A stretch of DNA of 64,000 nt, from NCBI RefSeq assembly GCF_000972845.2, contig NC_040018.1, positions 13,489,157 through 13,553,156 of the forward strand. Direction: 5' to 3'. The notes under the pieces were generated by a model. It did no database searches. It was not told the DNA's origin and saw only the letters and a program-made list of their open reading frames with translations. Numbering within the stretch: position 1 is the first letter of the stretch; the number at the start of each line of letters is the position of its first letter. Origin of the DNA: Larimichthys crocea (taxonomy: Eukaryota > Chordata > Actinopteri > Sciaenidae). Made by a program: the position numbers and the translations under genes. Positions 11,686 to 23,280 of this stretch are shown here, piece after piece.

Positions 11686-11742
11686 TGAAATATATTCTGC
11701 AGAAGTATGGTGTTGTTCAATGACCTCTTCAATTTCAGCAAT
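11686..11742 (-). CDS. Exon-like segment of the coiled-coil locus
   Basis: The acceptor is AACTGTCATTTACAG and the donor TTTCA|GTGTGC. The segment is 19 codons in phase 0 at both ends, reading IAEIEEVIEQHHTSAEYIS, a regular amphipathic pattern without stops. It follows 12054-12137, which also ends in phase 0. Confidence 0.5.
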
Positions 11743-12053
11743 CTGTAAATGACAGTTTACATGGACTCGAAGCATCCACATGTATGTTGAGTCTATGTTT
11801 ACACTAAGGAGAATGTTTGTTAATGTCACTCTTGGATCAGTGATGAGCTACACTTGTGGTGAGGACCTGGATTGCCATACTCTGTATTAATATAATAAAT
11901 CAGGTGAGTTGACTGAAGTTCAGGAACTGTAAATAATGTTTTAATCACACTACAATATCTCCATTATACTCAAGCACTTTCTTCATTAAGGTGTCTGTTT
12001 GTGTGTTAGCCTTGTACATGCATTAAATGAAAATAAATCAAATGTGCGTATAC

Positions 12054-12137
12054 CTGGATCTTCTCCCCTTCAGTCCTCTTCTCGTCAACCTCAGCTTTAA
12101 ATCTCCTGACCTCAATTTGCCAAGCTTCCACAACCTC
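12054..12137 (-). CDS. Exon-like segment of the coiled-coil locus
   Basis: The acceptor is AATCCACCTGCAG and the donor CAG|GTATAC. It gives 28 codons in phase 0, EVVEAWQIEVRRFKAEV followed by DEKRTEGEKIQ, a clear coiled-coil-like peptide. The previous segment (12697-12768) ends two bases into a codon with its only visible donor, so joining the two shifts the frame; loss of one G at that donor would explain it. Confidence 0.5.
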
Positions 12138-12160
12138 CTGCAGGTGGATTCATGTGTGCC

Positions 12161-12161
<1 letters not shown>

Positions 12162-12199
<38 letters not shown>
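12162..12199. repeat. (GC)n plus (CA)n microsatellite
   Basis: GCGCGCGCG is followed by about fourteen CA units, a potential Z-DNA-forming tract. It lies about 25 bases upstream (in the minus direction) of the exon-like segment at 12054-12137, close to its acceptor. Confidence 0.95.
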
Positions 12200-12202
<3 letters not shown>

Positions 12203-12696
12203 CACGAAACAAAAGTGCACTTCATTTCACACTCTCTTTTGTCCGCTCCCCCTTTCTTAGCAGAGATGGATGATCTTCGTGCTTTGCTATTTCACTTTCA
12301 GTGCCAGTTTTTCATTTGCTTGCCTGCAGCAATGTAGGGTATGATAATATGTGCATTAGCTATTGTTGGGATAGGAACCAATTATTGTGCAAGTGCAGCA
12401 GAAAGACCTCAGCAGTAATATGGAGTGTATTAAGACCTTACATATGTTCCAGAATAGGCTGGTTGACAGTGGACATCGGTCTGACCGAACACAGACCTTC
12501 ACCTTGGACTGTGACAGAAAGGGAGGAAAAAAACAAAAAAAAACTGTTAACTGTTCTACTTGTTTCGTTACAGACTCATGCAAGGAGCAAGGAGACATTT
12601 ATAAATGTAATTATGGTGTTAAACTGATGAGACAGTATATCTGTGTTTTTGTTTGACCTTAAAGTCGTGACAGCTGCTGTTATTAAAATGACACAC

Positions 12697-12768
12697 TCTT
12701 TCCAGACTGCCAACAATGCCAGCTTCTGTTTAGCCCGCTGCAGGTTCAGCTCTGCAAGCCTGCTCTTA
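12697..12768 (-). CDS. Exon-like segment of the coiled-coil locus
   Basis: The acceptor GTACTGTATGAG leaves one base, which completes the codon begun by 13389-13438. The peptide is KSRLAELNLQRAKQKLALL then AVWK, strongly coiled-coil-like. The only usable donor (AAAGA|GTGTGT) gives a phase that does not match the next segment, so a one-base deletion at the exon end is suspected. Confidence 0.5.
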
Positions 12769-13388
12769 CTCATACAGTACAAGCGTGCAGGAGGAAAAAA
12801 AAAAACTGGCATAAGATCTACAATAATAATAACGAACACAGAAACAAAAAAAACTGTGTGTAGTACATGTGCTAAACATACCGGTGTCTCTGTATGTACT
12901 TAAAAAAAGGAAGGAAAGTGCACACGAGTAACTTTAATTGTCCAGTGGAAACAAGAGTTATTGTGCCATAATTCAAACTATAAGTCACTCGATGATCTTA
13001 TCGCCACTAAGACCTCTATTTTCCTCAGCATTGTGCACGGGGGATGCAATAAGGCTCAAGCCTGTCCCTCATCCAAGGGCTGTCACCTCTTCACTGCATC
13101 CAAGCAAAGACATTGCCAATTCCATTAACACTGCCTGCCCACATCGTCCCTTTGTCAGGTGACAAAGACATTTTTAATAATGATTCTGCGATTGCCTTTC
13201 TTAGCATTCAACTCAACATACAGTTTGCATATACCTAGTGAGAGCAATCTATCTAACCTTATGAAATTGCCCTTATCTCTGGGGTCACATTCAAAAATAT
13301 AATTTTGGTACAGACTTGTTTTTAAAAAAAACAAACATATTTATATATTATATATGTTTTGATCTGTGCGCAGCCTGTCAGTAGCTAC

Positions 13389-13438
13389 CTTGTTGTGTCA
13401 CTCGTTTTCCCCAGCTTCAGCCCCACAGCCATTTCCTG
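13389..13438 (-). CDS. Exon-like segment of the coiled-coil locus
   Basis: The acceptor TTCGTCTCCCTGACTAG is strong and the donor is AAG|GTAGCT. It reads QEMAVGLKLGKTSDTT with two bases left; it follows a segment ending in phase 0 (15143-15245) and its remainder is completed by the single leading base of 12697-12768. Confidence 0.45.
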
Positions 13439-13769
13439 CTAGTCAGGGAGACGAAGGCAATGAGCACACCACCATCACCACCACCACCATCACAATGACC
13501 TTTCCACAAGCCCAGGGAGCAAGCAATGCAGAGGAGAGGCAATAAAAGTAATGAAAGAAGCAAAGGCAATTAAAGTGCTGTGTGTGAGGGGAGCGTGGCG
13601 AAGATGAGCCTAACTGGAGGCAGCCCTGGAATGCACTACAGCTCCATATCCCCCATAATCCCTGTGTGATCGCAGAGCAACCCTGGTGTGCTCCCAGTCT
13701 GATCATCCTCTCGCAGCATTCACCAGATAATCTGTGCAAAAGGACAGCCATGCACATGCACTGTTCACA

Positions 13770-14015
13770 CCCACACACACACGGACACACACACACACAC
13801 ACGGACACACAAAAGGTGTATTCAAGTCATTCAGGGACACACACACACACATCTCTGCACACACAGCTAGAGTAATTATTATAGGCTGCATACAATATGT
13901 ACTGCACGACAAAGTGAGGAAAACTACTATAAATAAATTACCAAACACAAACACATTGAGGCACAAATGTGCGCATACACGCACGCACACACACACAAAC
14001 AAACACACACACACA
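13770..14015. repeat. Cluster of CA-rich microsatellites
   Basis: Several (CA)n tracts with GGACACAC interruptions lie in about 250 bp. Confidence 0.85.
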
Positions 14016-15142
14016 CGTTTAGTTCTAGAAAATGAGTTGCTCTCCTCCCGCCCTCTGCAGCGCAGTGTTTCCTCGCGGCCAGTGAGAATCATTAATGCCC
14101 TTCCTCTGATGCAGCCACACAACCAACAGCAATTATTTCTAAAAGCAAAAAGTGAAAACAGACAGCGAACGCACAAATATACACGGCACATAATCATTAT
14201 TTTTTTGTTAGGCTGGCTGTGTGGGGGTTGAGGAGGTGGCAGCAGCTTGGACTTCATTTTCTCTAGCGGAGTTTACTGACCGCAAAATGACAAGGATGCT
14301 TTTCCTAAACCAATTAAGAGGCTGCAGTGCTGCTGTTACCATGTGACATTGACAGCACTTAAGGAGGCTGACGCCAGGCCTTAGAGATGAGCCAGAGATG
14401 TGCTTTTGGCTCAGGAGTCACCACACACGCGCACACACACATACATAGACATACACATGTATGCAATCATGCATGTACAGTGACACGAGCCAATAAAAGG
14501 AATGGCACTGTAGAGCAGAGGGCAAGTAACAATGTGTACACCAGGAGCTCCAGACCAAAACAAATAACAAAATATTAATACATAAGGGCCGCAGAAGTGA
14601 GGTCAGTGAGTGGCTAAAATAAAATAAAGAAACTATCCAGCTGGTAATATTAAATACTAATGCACACTCAGGACTCAAGTCTGGAAAAATACCTCATTAT
14701 CTAATCAGCTTTAGGAACACACAGAAAGGTAAAGCTACAGGTCGTCCCATTTCTTGACAAAAGAATTTGATCTTGCCTGTAGTGTACAATTAGTGAACAG
14801 TGTGACCTCTGAGGGTTATAACTCTTCTTGAGAAAGGCTGTGTGGTCCACACTAATGACCACAATGCTTTGTGGAGGAGCTAGCACTGTGCCCCTTCTCT
14901 GACTCTGGCTATCTTAAACTAATATCCACTATAGAGAAAGGAGATGAGGCTCATTTTCCTTCCCATTATAGAGCACTCACATCATAGTAGTGCTTGGGGC
15001 TTGGAGGGCAGTGGCTGGTCAAAGCGCAGCTTAAAAAAAGAGTTGGTGTATAACTGGCCCTTACTGGTATCAACTGTGGCCCTGGCTGATCAGATGCTGG
15101 TAGCAGTTTTTGGCAACAGAAAGGGCAAATTCTACAATTCAC

Positions 15143-15245
15143 CATGAGGTTTCTGTTAGTGGCCTGTAGTCTGATCATCTCTTTGTTTTGGTGCGTAGTC
15201 CTCCTCTCTGTCAGCTCTGCTACAGTTTGGACTTGAAAATCCTCT
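15143..15245 (-). CDS. Exon-like segment of the coiled-coil locus
   Basis: The acceptor is TGTCTGTGAGCTGTGCCAG and the donor ATG|GTGAAT. One leading base completes the preceding codon, then 34 codons read EDFQVQTVAELTERRTTHQ and NKEMIRLQATNRNLM to phase 0, without stops. The peptide is typical coiled coil. The neighbour at 16245-16297 ends with the matching two bases. Confidence 0.55.
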
Positions 15246-15259
15246 CTGGCACAGCTCAC

Positions 15260-15770
15260 AGACAATCAAGCACACCTGATAAAACAGCTATTTCTATTGT
15301 TATTCATTGGTCTCATTCTCTAGACTTGTCTCAAGGCCACCTTTTGAACGTCTCTGTCTCGTCTCGGAATTGACCACATTGTTACTCTGTCTTGTCTCGG
15401 TCTTAGACAAAGAGGACTCTCTTGATTGATTTTAATATCAATAAAATTGCAATATTTATTTATTGACATCACTGTGATTGGAGTTAAAACCTCCAGTAAC
15501 TTAAATACTAATTTCTAGAAGCCTTTTTGGTACTGTTCATGGCACCCATCCCTTCACATGCATTCAAAGAAAGTGAATGATTTAAGAAAATTTGACCACC
15601 ACAGAGCTCATCAGAGCTCTCAAGCAAAAAACAAACAAACAGAAAAAAACAGTTACATATTAGCTTCTTAAGTAGACTATATATTGTGTGGTCTTGGTCT
15701 TGGCTCGGTCTTGATACACTCTGGTCTTGGTCATGCCTTGGTCTCAGTTTAGGTGGTCTTGACTACAACT
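15260..15770. repeat. Dispersed repeat rich in TCTTGTCTCGGTCTT
   Basis: Two blocks (15310-15425 and 15690-15770) carry repeated TCTTGTCTCGGTCTTGG-like phrases, and the right end has GGTGGTCTTGACTACAACTAC. This is a familiar fish repeat family; the interior is AT-rich filler. Confidence 0.5.
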
Positions 15771-15959
15771 ACATACACAAAAAATATTTTTCTTTGCAGT
15801 TTCGGAAGATTCTTCTTTTTTAAAACTTAATATGATCTTTATTGAATATCCAGATTAAAACAAGTCCAAAAGCCATGTCTTTCTTTGGGCTGCCTCTAAA
15901 TTCACCAACCAAAGTGAAGTACATGTTAAGCACTAATATGTTCACAAAACACAGTACCC

Positions 15960-16165
15960 ATTACATTTCACAAATTTTATGGAGTGGTTCTAAACCCTTC
16001 TAGCTTTTGACCCCTTAAAATGAACCGTCTCCTTGTACATAATTTCTGGCATTCGTAATGCAGGATGGTAGATAGTTTCTAAAGCTTTGTTTACCCTTTC
16101 AGATTGTATTTGAGCCATTTGATATAAAAGATTAAAAAAATAAAAGAGAAATTAAAACAAATCAA
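15960..16165. repeat. Repeat copy 1, related to 17150-17640
   Basis: The order of phrases CCCTTAAAAT, CCTTGT, TAAT.TCTGGCATT.GTAATGCAG.ATGGTA and AAAGATTAAAAAAA...AAACAAATCAA is shared with the copy at 17150-17640, at roughly three-quarters identity by eye. Confidence 0.5.
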
Positions 16166-16244
16166 AAAATATCTGTAATGGAAATGAGCTGTGTTTTTGT
16201 CTCTCTCTGTTTTCAAGCTCCACTTTGCCCTGCTGCAGTTGAAC

Positions 16245-16297
16245 CTGTGGATAGTGCTCGGCAGCTCCGTCAAACACTATCTAAAGTCCTTCTTCAG
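16245..16297 (-). pseudogene. Stop-bearing exon-like segment of the coiled-coil locus
   Basis: The acceptor is a long TCTCTCTCTCTGTAG tract and the donor CAG|GTTCAA. In phase 0 it reads LKKDFR, a TAG, then CLTELPSTIH with two bases left, completed by the first base of 15143-15245. The TAG is one C-to-T change from CAG. The opposite strand has two open readings here (MEMSCVF... and LHFALL...), which I treat as shadows. Confidence 0.45.
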
Positions 16298-17149
16298 CTA
16301 CAGAGAGAGAGAGATAACGGGTGGCTGTCAGTTACGCCCCTGTCCTCATCTCCCATAATCAGCTCCCCCATCTCATGAAGCTGCATGGGTGTTGGAGTTT
16401 CACGTCGGACTAAGTTTGACGGTCACGTTCCATCTTAACTCAGTGGCGGAGATTTAAAGCACATAGGTGGGCTGATGAAAGATACCCCTTATATGCATGA
16501 AAGAGATCAAATTGGGATTAAGGAGATTAATTTCAGATGGTAATTGAGAGAGAAACTTTTTCATCAGATTTATCTAACTTTCTAAAATATGTCAAATGTG
16601 GTGTGATTTAATTTGCTAACAGATGAATGGTTGATAAATTGCTGTGCTTCAGGCTTGTGTCCCTTTGGTTGGTGTAAAATCATACATCGTCAAATTTCAT
16701 GACTTGTGAAGATCTGACTCATATCTCTTGGCTTCCTCTGGGGTTAAAAAATAATTACTAGTTTTGAAACACAAATTCCGACTGAAACTAATTCAATTTG
16801 TGAGCATGGCTGGAGGGTGACTCTGAGTGGTATATGAACGTTGTAGCTAGACTTCAATCAGAGGACAAGCATGGGGGAACAATCCCCCTTCAGAGATGAC
16901 AAAATGACCTTGGAAATGACACAGTCCACACACACTCGTATGGGACCATGAACTCAAATCATGACACTCACATACAGTCTGCTGCTAGATGTCATCAAGG
17001 TTAACAGATAGTCACTGATAAGAATGCTTAAAATGAAAATGTATATAAATATAATAAATATTATTTAACACATATAGCATGTAGGTTTGTGCAGTTCAGA
17101 TTTGTGTTGTTTTAAATCAAAAACAAAAGAAGCAGGGGAGGTACTAAAA

Positions 17150-17640
17150 TCATTTCTTTTGAATTCAAATGCTGGGTCACCATGTGTTGCCAGTCTATAG
17201 AACACAATTTTTCTAAAAGGTATTCCTCATCTTGTGTTTTGAGTTTTTGAGGTGCTTTTGGTGGTGCTCAGTTGCGTTATATATATATATGATTAGCAGC
17301 ATTTTCATATTATCAAACCTCAGCAACCCTTTGTGCCCTCTAAGGTAACATCTGCAGCTGTTCCTCCACTAAGTTCAATTAGGCTTTTACTTTAATTTGT
17401 CACCCACCTGAAGCCCCTTAAAATACTCCTACATGAAGTTCAGCAAAACTAGTAGCAGTTGCTTCCATCCTTGTGAACACATGCCTGTTTGCATATAATC
17501 ACTGGCATTTGTAATGCAGAATGGTAAATACTTTAAAGAGCTTGGTTTAGCATTTCTAATTTTTTTTTATATGAAAGATAAAAAAAAGAAAAAGGAAAAG
17601 TTAAACAAATCAATCAATCAATCAATCAATTACTCTTTCC
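17150..17640. repeat. Repeat copy 2 with terminal (AATC)n
   Basis: A longer copy of the family at 15960-16165. It includes GTGGTGCTCAGTTGCGTTA and CTGTTCCTCCACTAAGTT phrases and ends in an A-rich tract and about six AATC units (17606-17630). No coding capacity. Confidence 0.5.
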
Positions 17641-18933
17641 ACCTCTAACTGAATTTCTCTCTGACCTGCCTCACATATTCCTGACATATTTTATGATACA
17701 TGAGACAGCCTTTAAAATGATTGTCACAGGTGCCACTATGTGCCATGTGTGGAAAGTTCTCATTCAAAGTGTCTTACAGAAGCGTGAGTTGGGAGCCAGA
17801 ACAAAATCAAACATGTATTCTTTGAGAAATGAAAAACAAAAACATATTGTTATCGTTGTGACCTTTATGTTCTTGATATTTTTCATTCTGTTTAAAGTAA
17901 CCAAACGAATAAGGGCAGAGTGAGCCGAATCTTTGGCTCAAAAGCCAACAGTGCCACGATTGAGCGAATCGAAGATGAAACGATTTAAATCCTGATAAGA
18001 TTCAAGCGGATAAAACATGTACAACCGAACCAACTGTGTGTTTACAGAGCAGTACACTGAGACACTTACTTCAGTCAATATATTGATGTTTTGTAATAGG
18101 CTCTAAATGACTCAAGTTAGAGACTGCTGGGGAGCAAACCTTCTCGCTGCTTCTGCAATCCATTTCAGTACGAATATAAAACACCAGCTGAGATGACTGA
18201 AGAAAAACTCAACTGAGTCAACTAGATGACTATGAAATATTAGAAATCCATGTTTTGTTGATGACATGCAAGTAGCCTGTGGGTTTGTTTATACGTCACC
18301 TTCATGTCTCCTTCAAGCAAGATGCTGAACACATTTAAAGCTACTCTAGAAACAACCAATGTGCAACATGGTTGAGGTGAGCATTGTTTTTACTTATGTA
18401 ACTGTTGGGTCTAACTAAAAATGAAGTCAAACTTGGTACTTGGAGTTTATTTTTTGTTGACTGGTCTTAAGTTAGTACATCTCCCTGCTTTCCTTCAGTT
18501 CTCCCTCCAGCTGTAACACACTGCAGTTTTCCTCAACCCCTTTCCCCACAATCTCCACCTACGTTCTGAATTGACTTTCACAAATATAATATATAAAACA
18601 ATTCATCCTGCAATCCATTAAATGGAAAACCTCAAGAATGGACACAAGGAAAAACTTGAACAGTAAACTGTGTACATTCAGATGGCTATATTAACACTAA
18701 ACATCTTATTAATCCTTTTCTAATTGATCTCTTAATTCATTGCCGCTCTATTCATCACAGTCATAGGAAATTAGAGTGCTGTAAGTATGGGGGAAAAAAA
18801 ATCAATATACTGTAATGTGTGCATGTGCGACAGATCTTTCCAGGCAAGCTTCAAGCTTTAACATTTAATGAGAGGATGTTTAGTAATTCTGCTTGCGCTG
18901 TTTTGTGATGGTGACGTGTCACTGGAGCATCAG

Positions 18934-18936
<3 letters not shown>

Positions 18937-18980
<44 letters not shown>
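18937..18980. repeat. (TG)22 microsatellite
   Basis: The longest uninterrupted TG tract in the window. Confidence 0.95.
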
Positions 18981-18981
<1 letters not shown>

Positions 18982-19429
18982 CCACTGACCAGGCCTTGTT
19001 TACTGCCAGGTGAAGCAACTAATTAAATATCAAAGGGCAGGCAAGCTCAAGCACGGGTCAAAGACCTTACAAACTCAGGGAGGCAAGTGATATGGAAAAG
19101 GAAAAAGCAGACAAGAGGGAGAAAGACTGGGATGAGTCGAGGGTGGCTCTTTATTAATAGATAAAAAAGTAGCCGGGCATCCCTCTGGACAAGCCCCCTT
19201 TTTCTGCCACACTTTCACCACAGGACCGTCTGAGTGTGTAAAGTTGGTTTAAAGTTATGAAACAAGACGTACGGGGACATGTAGAGAGGGTTCTAATCAC
19301 AACATGCTGTGTCACTGATTGTATGCGTGTGTCAGGAGCTGCTGGTGGTGAAGGATACTGTGGGAAAAGCCCAGAGCCTTTCCAATGCTCACCTCCCTCT
19401 TCCATTGACGCGTGAGGTGCAGTAACAGC

Positions 19430-19640
19430 TAATCAATGGCTAGTGAATTCCCCGTGCACCCCCCTCGCCAGAATGATCAATATTCCTGGCAATTAGAATC
19501 CCCTATCTGCATGGCTGTAGGGACCTTGGGGTGGCTCGCCAGCCCACAAACACCCAATTTAGTCCTCAGTCTATCACTTAATTACTAAATCCTGCCTAAT
19601 GCCTATTGGCAGGTGGCGGGCGTACTCACAGCAGCCCCAG
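19430..19640. promoter_or_regulatory. Possible conserved non-coding element
   Basis: Repeat-free sequence with closely spaced homeodomain-like cores: AATCAATGG, TGATCAATATT, CAATTAGAAT, CTTAATTACTAAAT. Function is inferred from texture only. Confidence 0.25.
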
Positions 19641-20202
19641 TGGCTGAGTGAACATGAGACCTTTGGCAAGGTGCTGGTTAAGATGCTCCCATCCCACTTC
19701 AGCTGGCCAGTTAAACATCTGATTTCACACGAGGGCCCCGACCTGAAATGATCCGCCTATTGAGTGCCTGGCCCACACACAGCCCATATGGATGGTGTGG
19801 AAAGGGGGGGTGAGGGAATAGAGAATACAGGACACCAAGAGTCACAGTGCTTGAAACATCTGTCAGCCACTAGCTCTGCCTTGCGAGAGGCACGACCGTG
19901 TTTTTTTACAGTCAGATGATTTCATGGTGTTTTTCATATTGACATCATTTAAAGTTGGTCTCATGATAATTCATATGGTAACAGTGATGTGAGATACAAA
20001 TATTTCAGGTTTAAGCTCTAAATGCTAGAGGGAATACAGTCTGCCTGTAGCTTTGTGGTTAATGTTATGGAGCCGCTCGGTCTTAACCACCTCTGCTGGC
20101 TACTCCTGAATGTGCTGATGCCAACCTGCTGACAACAAAGTCCTCTCCTCCTGTCAAGCCTGTGCCTGGGCTGATATATGCATAACAAGACATCTAAAAT
20201 GA

Positions 20203-20208
<6 letters not shown>

Positions 20209-20236
<28 letters not shown>
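20209..20236. repeat. (CA)14 microsatellite
   Basis: Uninterrupted CA units. Confidence 0.95.
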
Positions 20237-20240
<4 letters not shown>

Positions 20241-20842
20241 CACATTTGTTCCTCTTCTGGGTGACACCGGTTGCCCGTAAGTATAACATTTTAAAGACTC
20301 TCCTGTCAAGCTCACTTTTTGAATTATTTCTAAGTATGGTATTTTAGTTGACCCCTTTTCAAACTGAGACTTTCTTTCCATGTATTTACATTTTGCTGAC
20401 CTTTCTTTCGATGTTCATAAGTTCACATTCTTTTGATATGCATAATGGCTTGTTTTCATAGTTAGTGTGCGTGGGTGTCTTGTAAGTGGGTATGTTGTGT
20501 AGATTAGTGGTGTGTATCACACAAAAGGCCTAGGGCTGTGAATTGATGGGCAATTTCCTTGCAGGTGAGTGGCTGAGGCAGCTGCCACATCACACACTCA
20601 GGTGACTGTCTCACGCAATATATTAAAGCCAGCACTGCAGGCTAGCTGACCTGACACGAAAGCCTGTCACTGTCACTCCCCCTCCTTTTCCCCACTCTCT
20701 CCCTGACTTATAACATTTCAATCATTCACTCTTTGTTTCAGTGTCTTGATTTTGTAATTTCAATAGCTTCTTCTTAAAGACAAGAGGATGATAAGAAGCT
20801 GACAGTAGAGCAGGAAAAAAAAAAACAAATGTGTCTGACAAC

Positions 20843-20889
20843 TTTCTCTTTAAAAGTCTTTCAGGAGATTCAGGACATTTCTGACCCAT
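20843..20889 (-). CDS. Exon-like segment of the coiled-coil locus
   Basis: The acceptor TCTACTGTCACTCCTCACTGTCAG is excellent. It reads MGQKCPESPERLLKR in phase 0, which fits the GAG|GT end of 21065-21131. The donor is weak (GTTGTC, two bases left) and phase 0, required by 16245-16297, would need a GT where the sequence has TT, so the splice site may be broken. The frame also runs on to a TGA at 20722-20724, which would make this a terminal exon. Confidence 0.4.
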
Positions 20890-21064
20890 CTGACAGTGAG
20901 GAGTGACAGTAGAGGTAGAACAAAGAGATGAAGTGTGATATGTCACACATGTCATAAGCTGAACCCACAGAGACAAGGTCTTGAACTATTGCAATTTCAA
21001 CACAAACTGAGAACTGTATGACAATACTAATCAGATAGAGACCAACTGCACTGTTTTGCCATAC

Positions 21065-21131
21065 CTCAGTGGCCAAGTCTTCTCTGAACGGCGGCAATAG
21101 CTGGGCTAAGAAGATGCCATGCTGGGTCTTA
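21065..21131 (-). CDS. Exon-like segment of the coiled-coil locus
   Basis: The acceptor is GCAACACAG and the donor GAG|GTATGG. One leading base completes the codon from 21305-21503; 22 codons follow (KTQHGIFLAQLLPPFREDL, ATE) without stops, ending in phase 0. Confidence 0.45.
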
Positions 21132-21304
21132 CTGTGTTGCATCAGTGGAGTACAACCGTCAGGCTGTGGGCCACTAGCTGCTTACTGCTGTGCCATCACA
21201 GCGTCCTCTCGACAGAGCTGCTTTTCCGCAACGCTGTGGAGAATGTGAGAGGACATAATGAGTATGCCGTGTGAGATTATACATGTGTGAGTTTAATTGC
21301 TCAC

Positions 21305-21503
21305 TTCATAACTAGGGAATGGCTTCCAACTGTAACATGAAGCCAAGTCTCAGCTGGTATCTGCTCTTTTTCAGTGGTTTGGCTGTGAGCGGCCTCCAGG
21401 TCTTTCCCCTGTGTGGTAACCCTCTGCTCTTGAGCTGTTGTCTCCTGCTGACTGCAACAGCCCCTAACAGGACCTCTTGAAGCCTCCTGAAGGTGCAACA
21501 CCT
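21305..21503 (-). CDS. Longest exon-like segment of the coiled-coil locus
   Basis: The acceptor CTGCATTCTTTCTAG is strong and the donor is GAA|GTGAGC. Two leading bases complete the codon from 30051-30120, then 65 codons are open: VLHLQEASRGPVRG, SQQETTAQEQRVTTQGKDL, EAAHSQTTEKEQIPAETW. Gln/Glu/Thr-rich composition continues the coiled-coil character. The two-base remainder is completed by 21065-21131. An open run of this length with phase agreement on both sides is among the best evidence for the locus. Confidence 0.55.
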
Positions 21504-21760
21504 CTAGAAAGAATGCAGGCACTCAGTCAGGGCACATACGTAACCTCACACAATTTTTACAGTATGGGGAGATAAAAAGTATCATTTGATAAACTGGTAA
21601 TTTTTTTGCAAATGCCAGTCTATCTGTCAGACGGCCGTCTTTGAGCTGGTAGAGTCTGGACACCTCTACTCAGCTGACACCTCTGCACGATGCATACTCA
21701 ACTCCTGGATGCCTTGGGCACACTGCGCCAGGGCCTCGGGGAAAGCCCGCCGAAGCGTAC

Positions 21761-21805
21761 GCACACACACACACACACACAGGCACGCGCGCACACACAC
21801 ACACA
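21761..21805. repeat. (CA)n / (CG)n microsatellite
   Basis: Two CA tracts are joined by GGCACGCGCG. Confidence 0.9.
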
Positions 21806-23280
21806 AACGCACAGCGCTGTCACTTCCCTGTCACATACCCATGGAAATGGCCTGAGGTGAAGTAAGGATAGGTGCCCCGAGCTTTACAAATCCTCTTGAA
21901 GGACAGAGCACAGGAGCACCTGCCTTCCTCCACCCCCGAGCTATCTACACACCTGCTGCACTGCACTCATTCGGCTGCCTGCCCCTAATTTGGTATTTCC
22001 ACAAAGATGACATATGTATCAGGCAGAGCAGGAAATGTCCTGGGTCGGGAGAGAACATCTTCCTGACAGGTGTCACCTCCAATCTGCACAGGCCTGCCTC
22101 TGATGTGTTAACTATTCAATTAACCAGCACATCGCACTGAGTGGGTGCCAGCACCTAATTACCTCTGAGACCTTGCCTGTGAATGGAGTGAAATATGTGT
22201 GCGTGTGTGCGGATGACAGGTCACACATCATGTTACTGTTAAGGGTTCTTCTCACTCTGAACCACCTCGACATTCACATAGAATATGTGGTTTGGAGCAT
22301 GTGCATGTGTGCGTGACAGGGAGGGGCAGGGTGTTCCCTTCCATCCTCAGTCACAGCGACCAAACACGGCAAGAAAAAACCAAAACAAATGCATTTTGCT
22401 TTGAGTAAAATATGAGTGCAAACATTAAATGAAAATAAAAACAGTATAATTTAGCCATGTTTGAAAATTACTCCTGCCATGCGGCCTCTTTATCTAACAC
22501 CATTAAAATAACGAGGTGTCACTGAGCTCTGCTTCCATAGCTCCAATGTTGACACCCATCAAGACAAATCTATATTTCATGGCCACTTACAGATGTATAA
22601 ATAGCCAAATGAGGTGCGCTAACCATCTATAAAACGGCACTAAAAGGTTGCCAGAAGATGGCGAGTGTCATGAGCCAGTTGTGCGGGCAATCAATCTGGG
22701 GAGAGAGGAGAGGAAAGGGGAGAAGAGTAGATGAGAGGAGTGGGCTGCATCGCGCGGGTAAGAGGCGAGGCACAACGCGGCGCAACAAGCAGGGCAGTAA
22801 ATCACATCTGCACGGCACGCTCGCCCCACTGACACACAGCCACTTCAACTGACATGGGGCTTGCTCGACAGCCTGATGGATCACCACACTACACTCCATT
22901 AAAGGCAAACGGGCACAACAAGCACTGACATAACAAACAATTAGTCACTGCTGTGGGTATGGAACTTTACATGCCACAGGCCTGCCTCGTGATGGGCATT
23001 CACCTCCTTTCTAGAGCGCTGAGGAACATTAGGTCACTGCTTCTTCTGTGATATTAAAGTGTATATAGTGTTGTGACAGCTGAATCATTTGTGATCATCA
23101 CAAAGCTCCCCAGTCATTAGGATTTCTATACAAACACAGACATGGATCAGCACAGCGATGAATAATTCTACATCTGAATGCAGGCTTTTCTGTTTTTGTC
23201 GGGATTATCTAACATCACTGACATCAACCTCTTTGTCCTTGCTAACAGAAGAAATAACACAGCATCGTCACATTGATGAC

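Larger units (their letters stand above)
12769..15142. other. Intron-like stretch, CA-rich
   Basis: Apart from the segment at 13389-13438 there is no gene. Long frames on both strands between 13440 and 14260 (up to 184 codons) run through CA/GT tracts and are artefacts of those repeats. Confidence 0.5.
16298..20842. other. Intron-like stretch with repeats and a conserved-looking block
   Basis: No gene is supported. It contains a second copy of a dispersed repeat (17150-17640), a (TG)22 tract, and a motif-rich block at 19430-19640. Confidence 0.5.

Noticed and set aside
13703..14257. 184-codon minus-strand frame, and the 165-codon plus-strand frame opposite it
   Set aside because: Both run through CA/GT microsatellites, which lack stops in several frames; the peptides are Cys-Val or Thr-His repeats.
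16178..16378. Plus-strand frame with DSARQLRQTLSKVLLQLQ-like peptide after a strong acceptor
   Set aside because: The minus strand at the same place has a better splice pair and fits the phase of its neighbours; the plus reading is treated as its antisense shadow, though not excluded.
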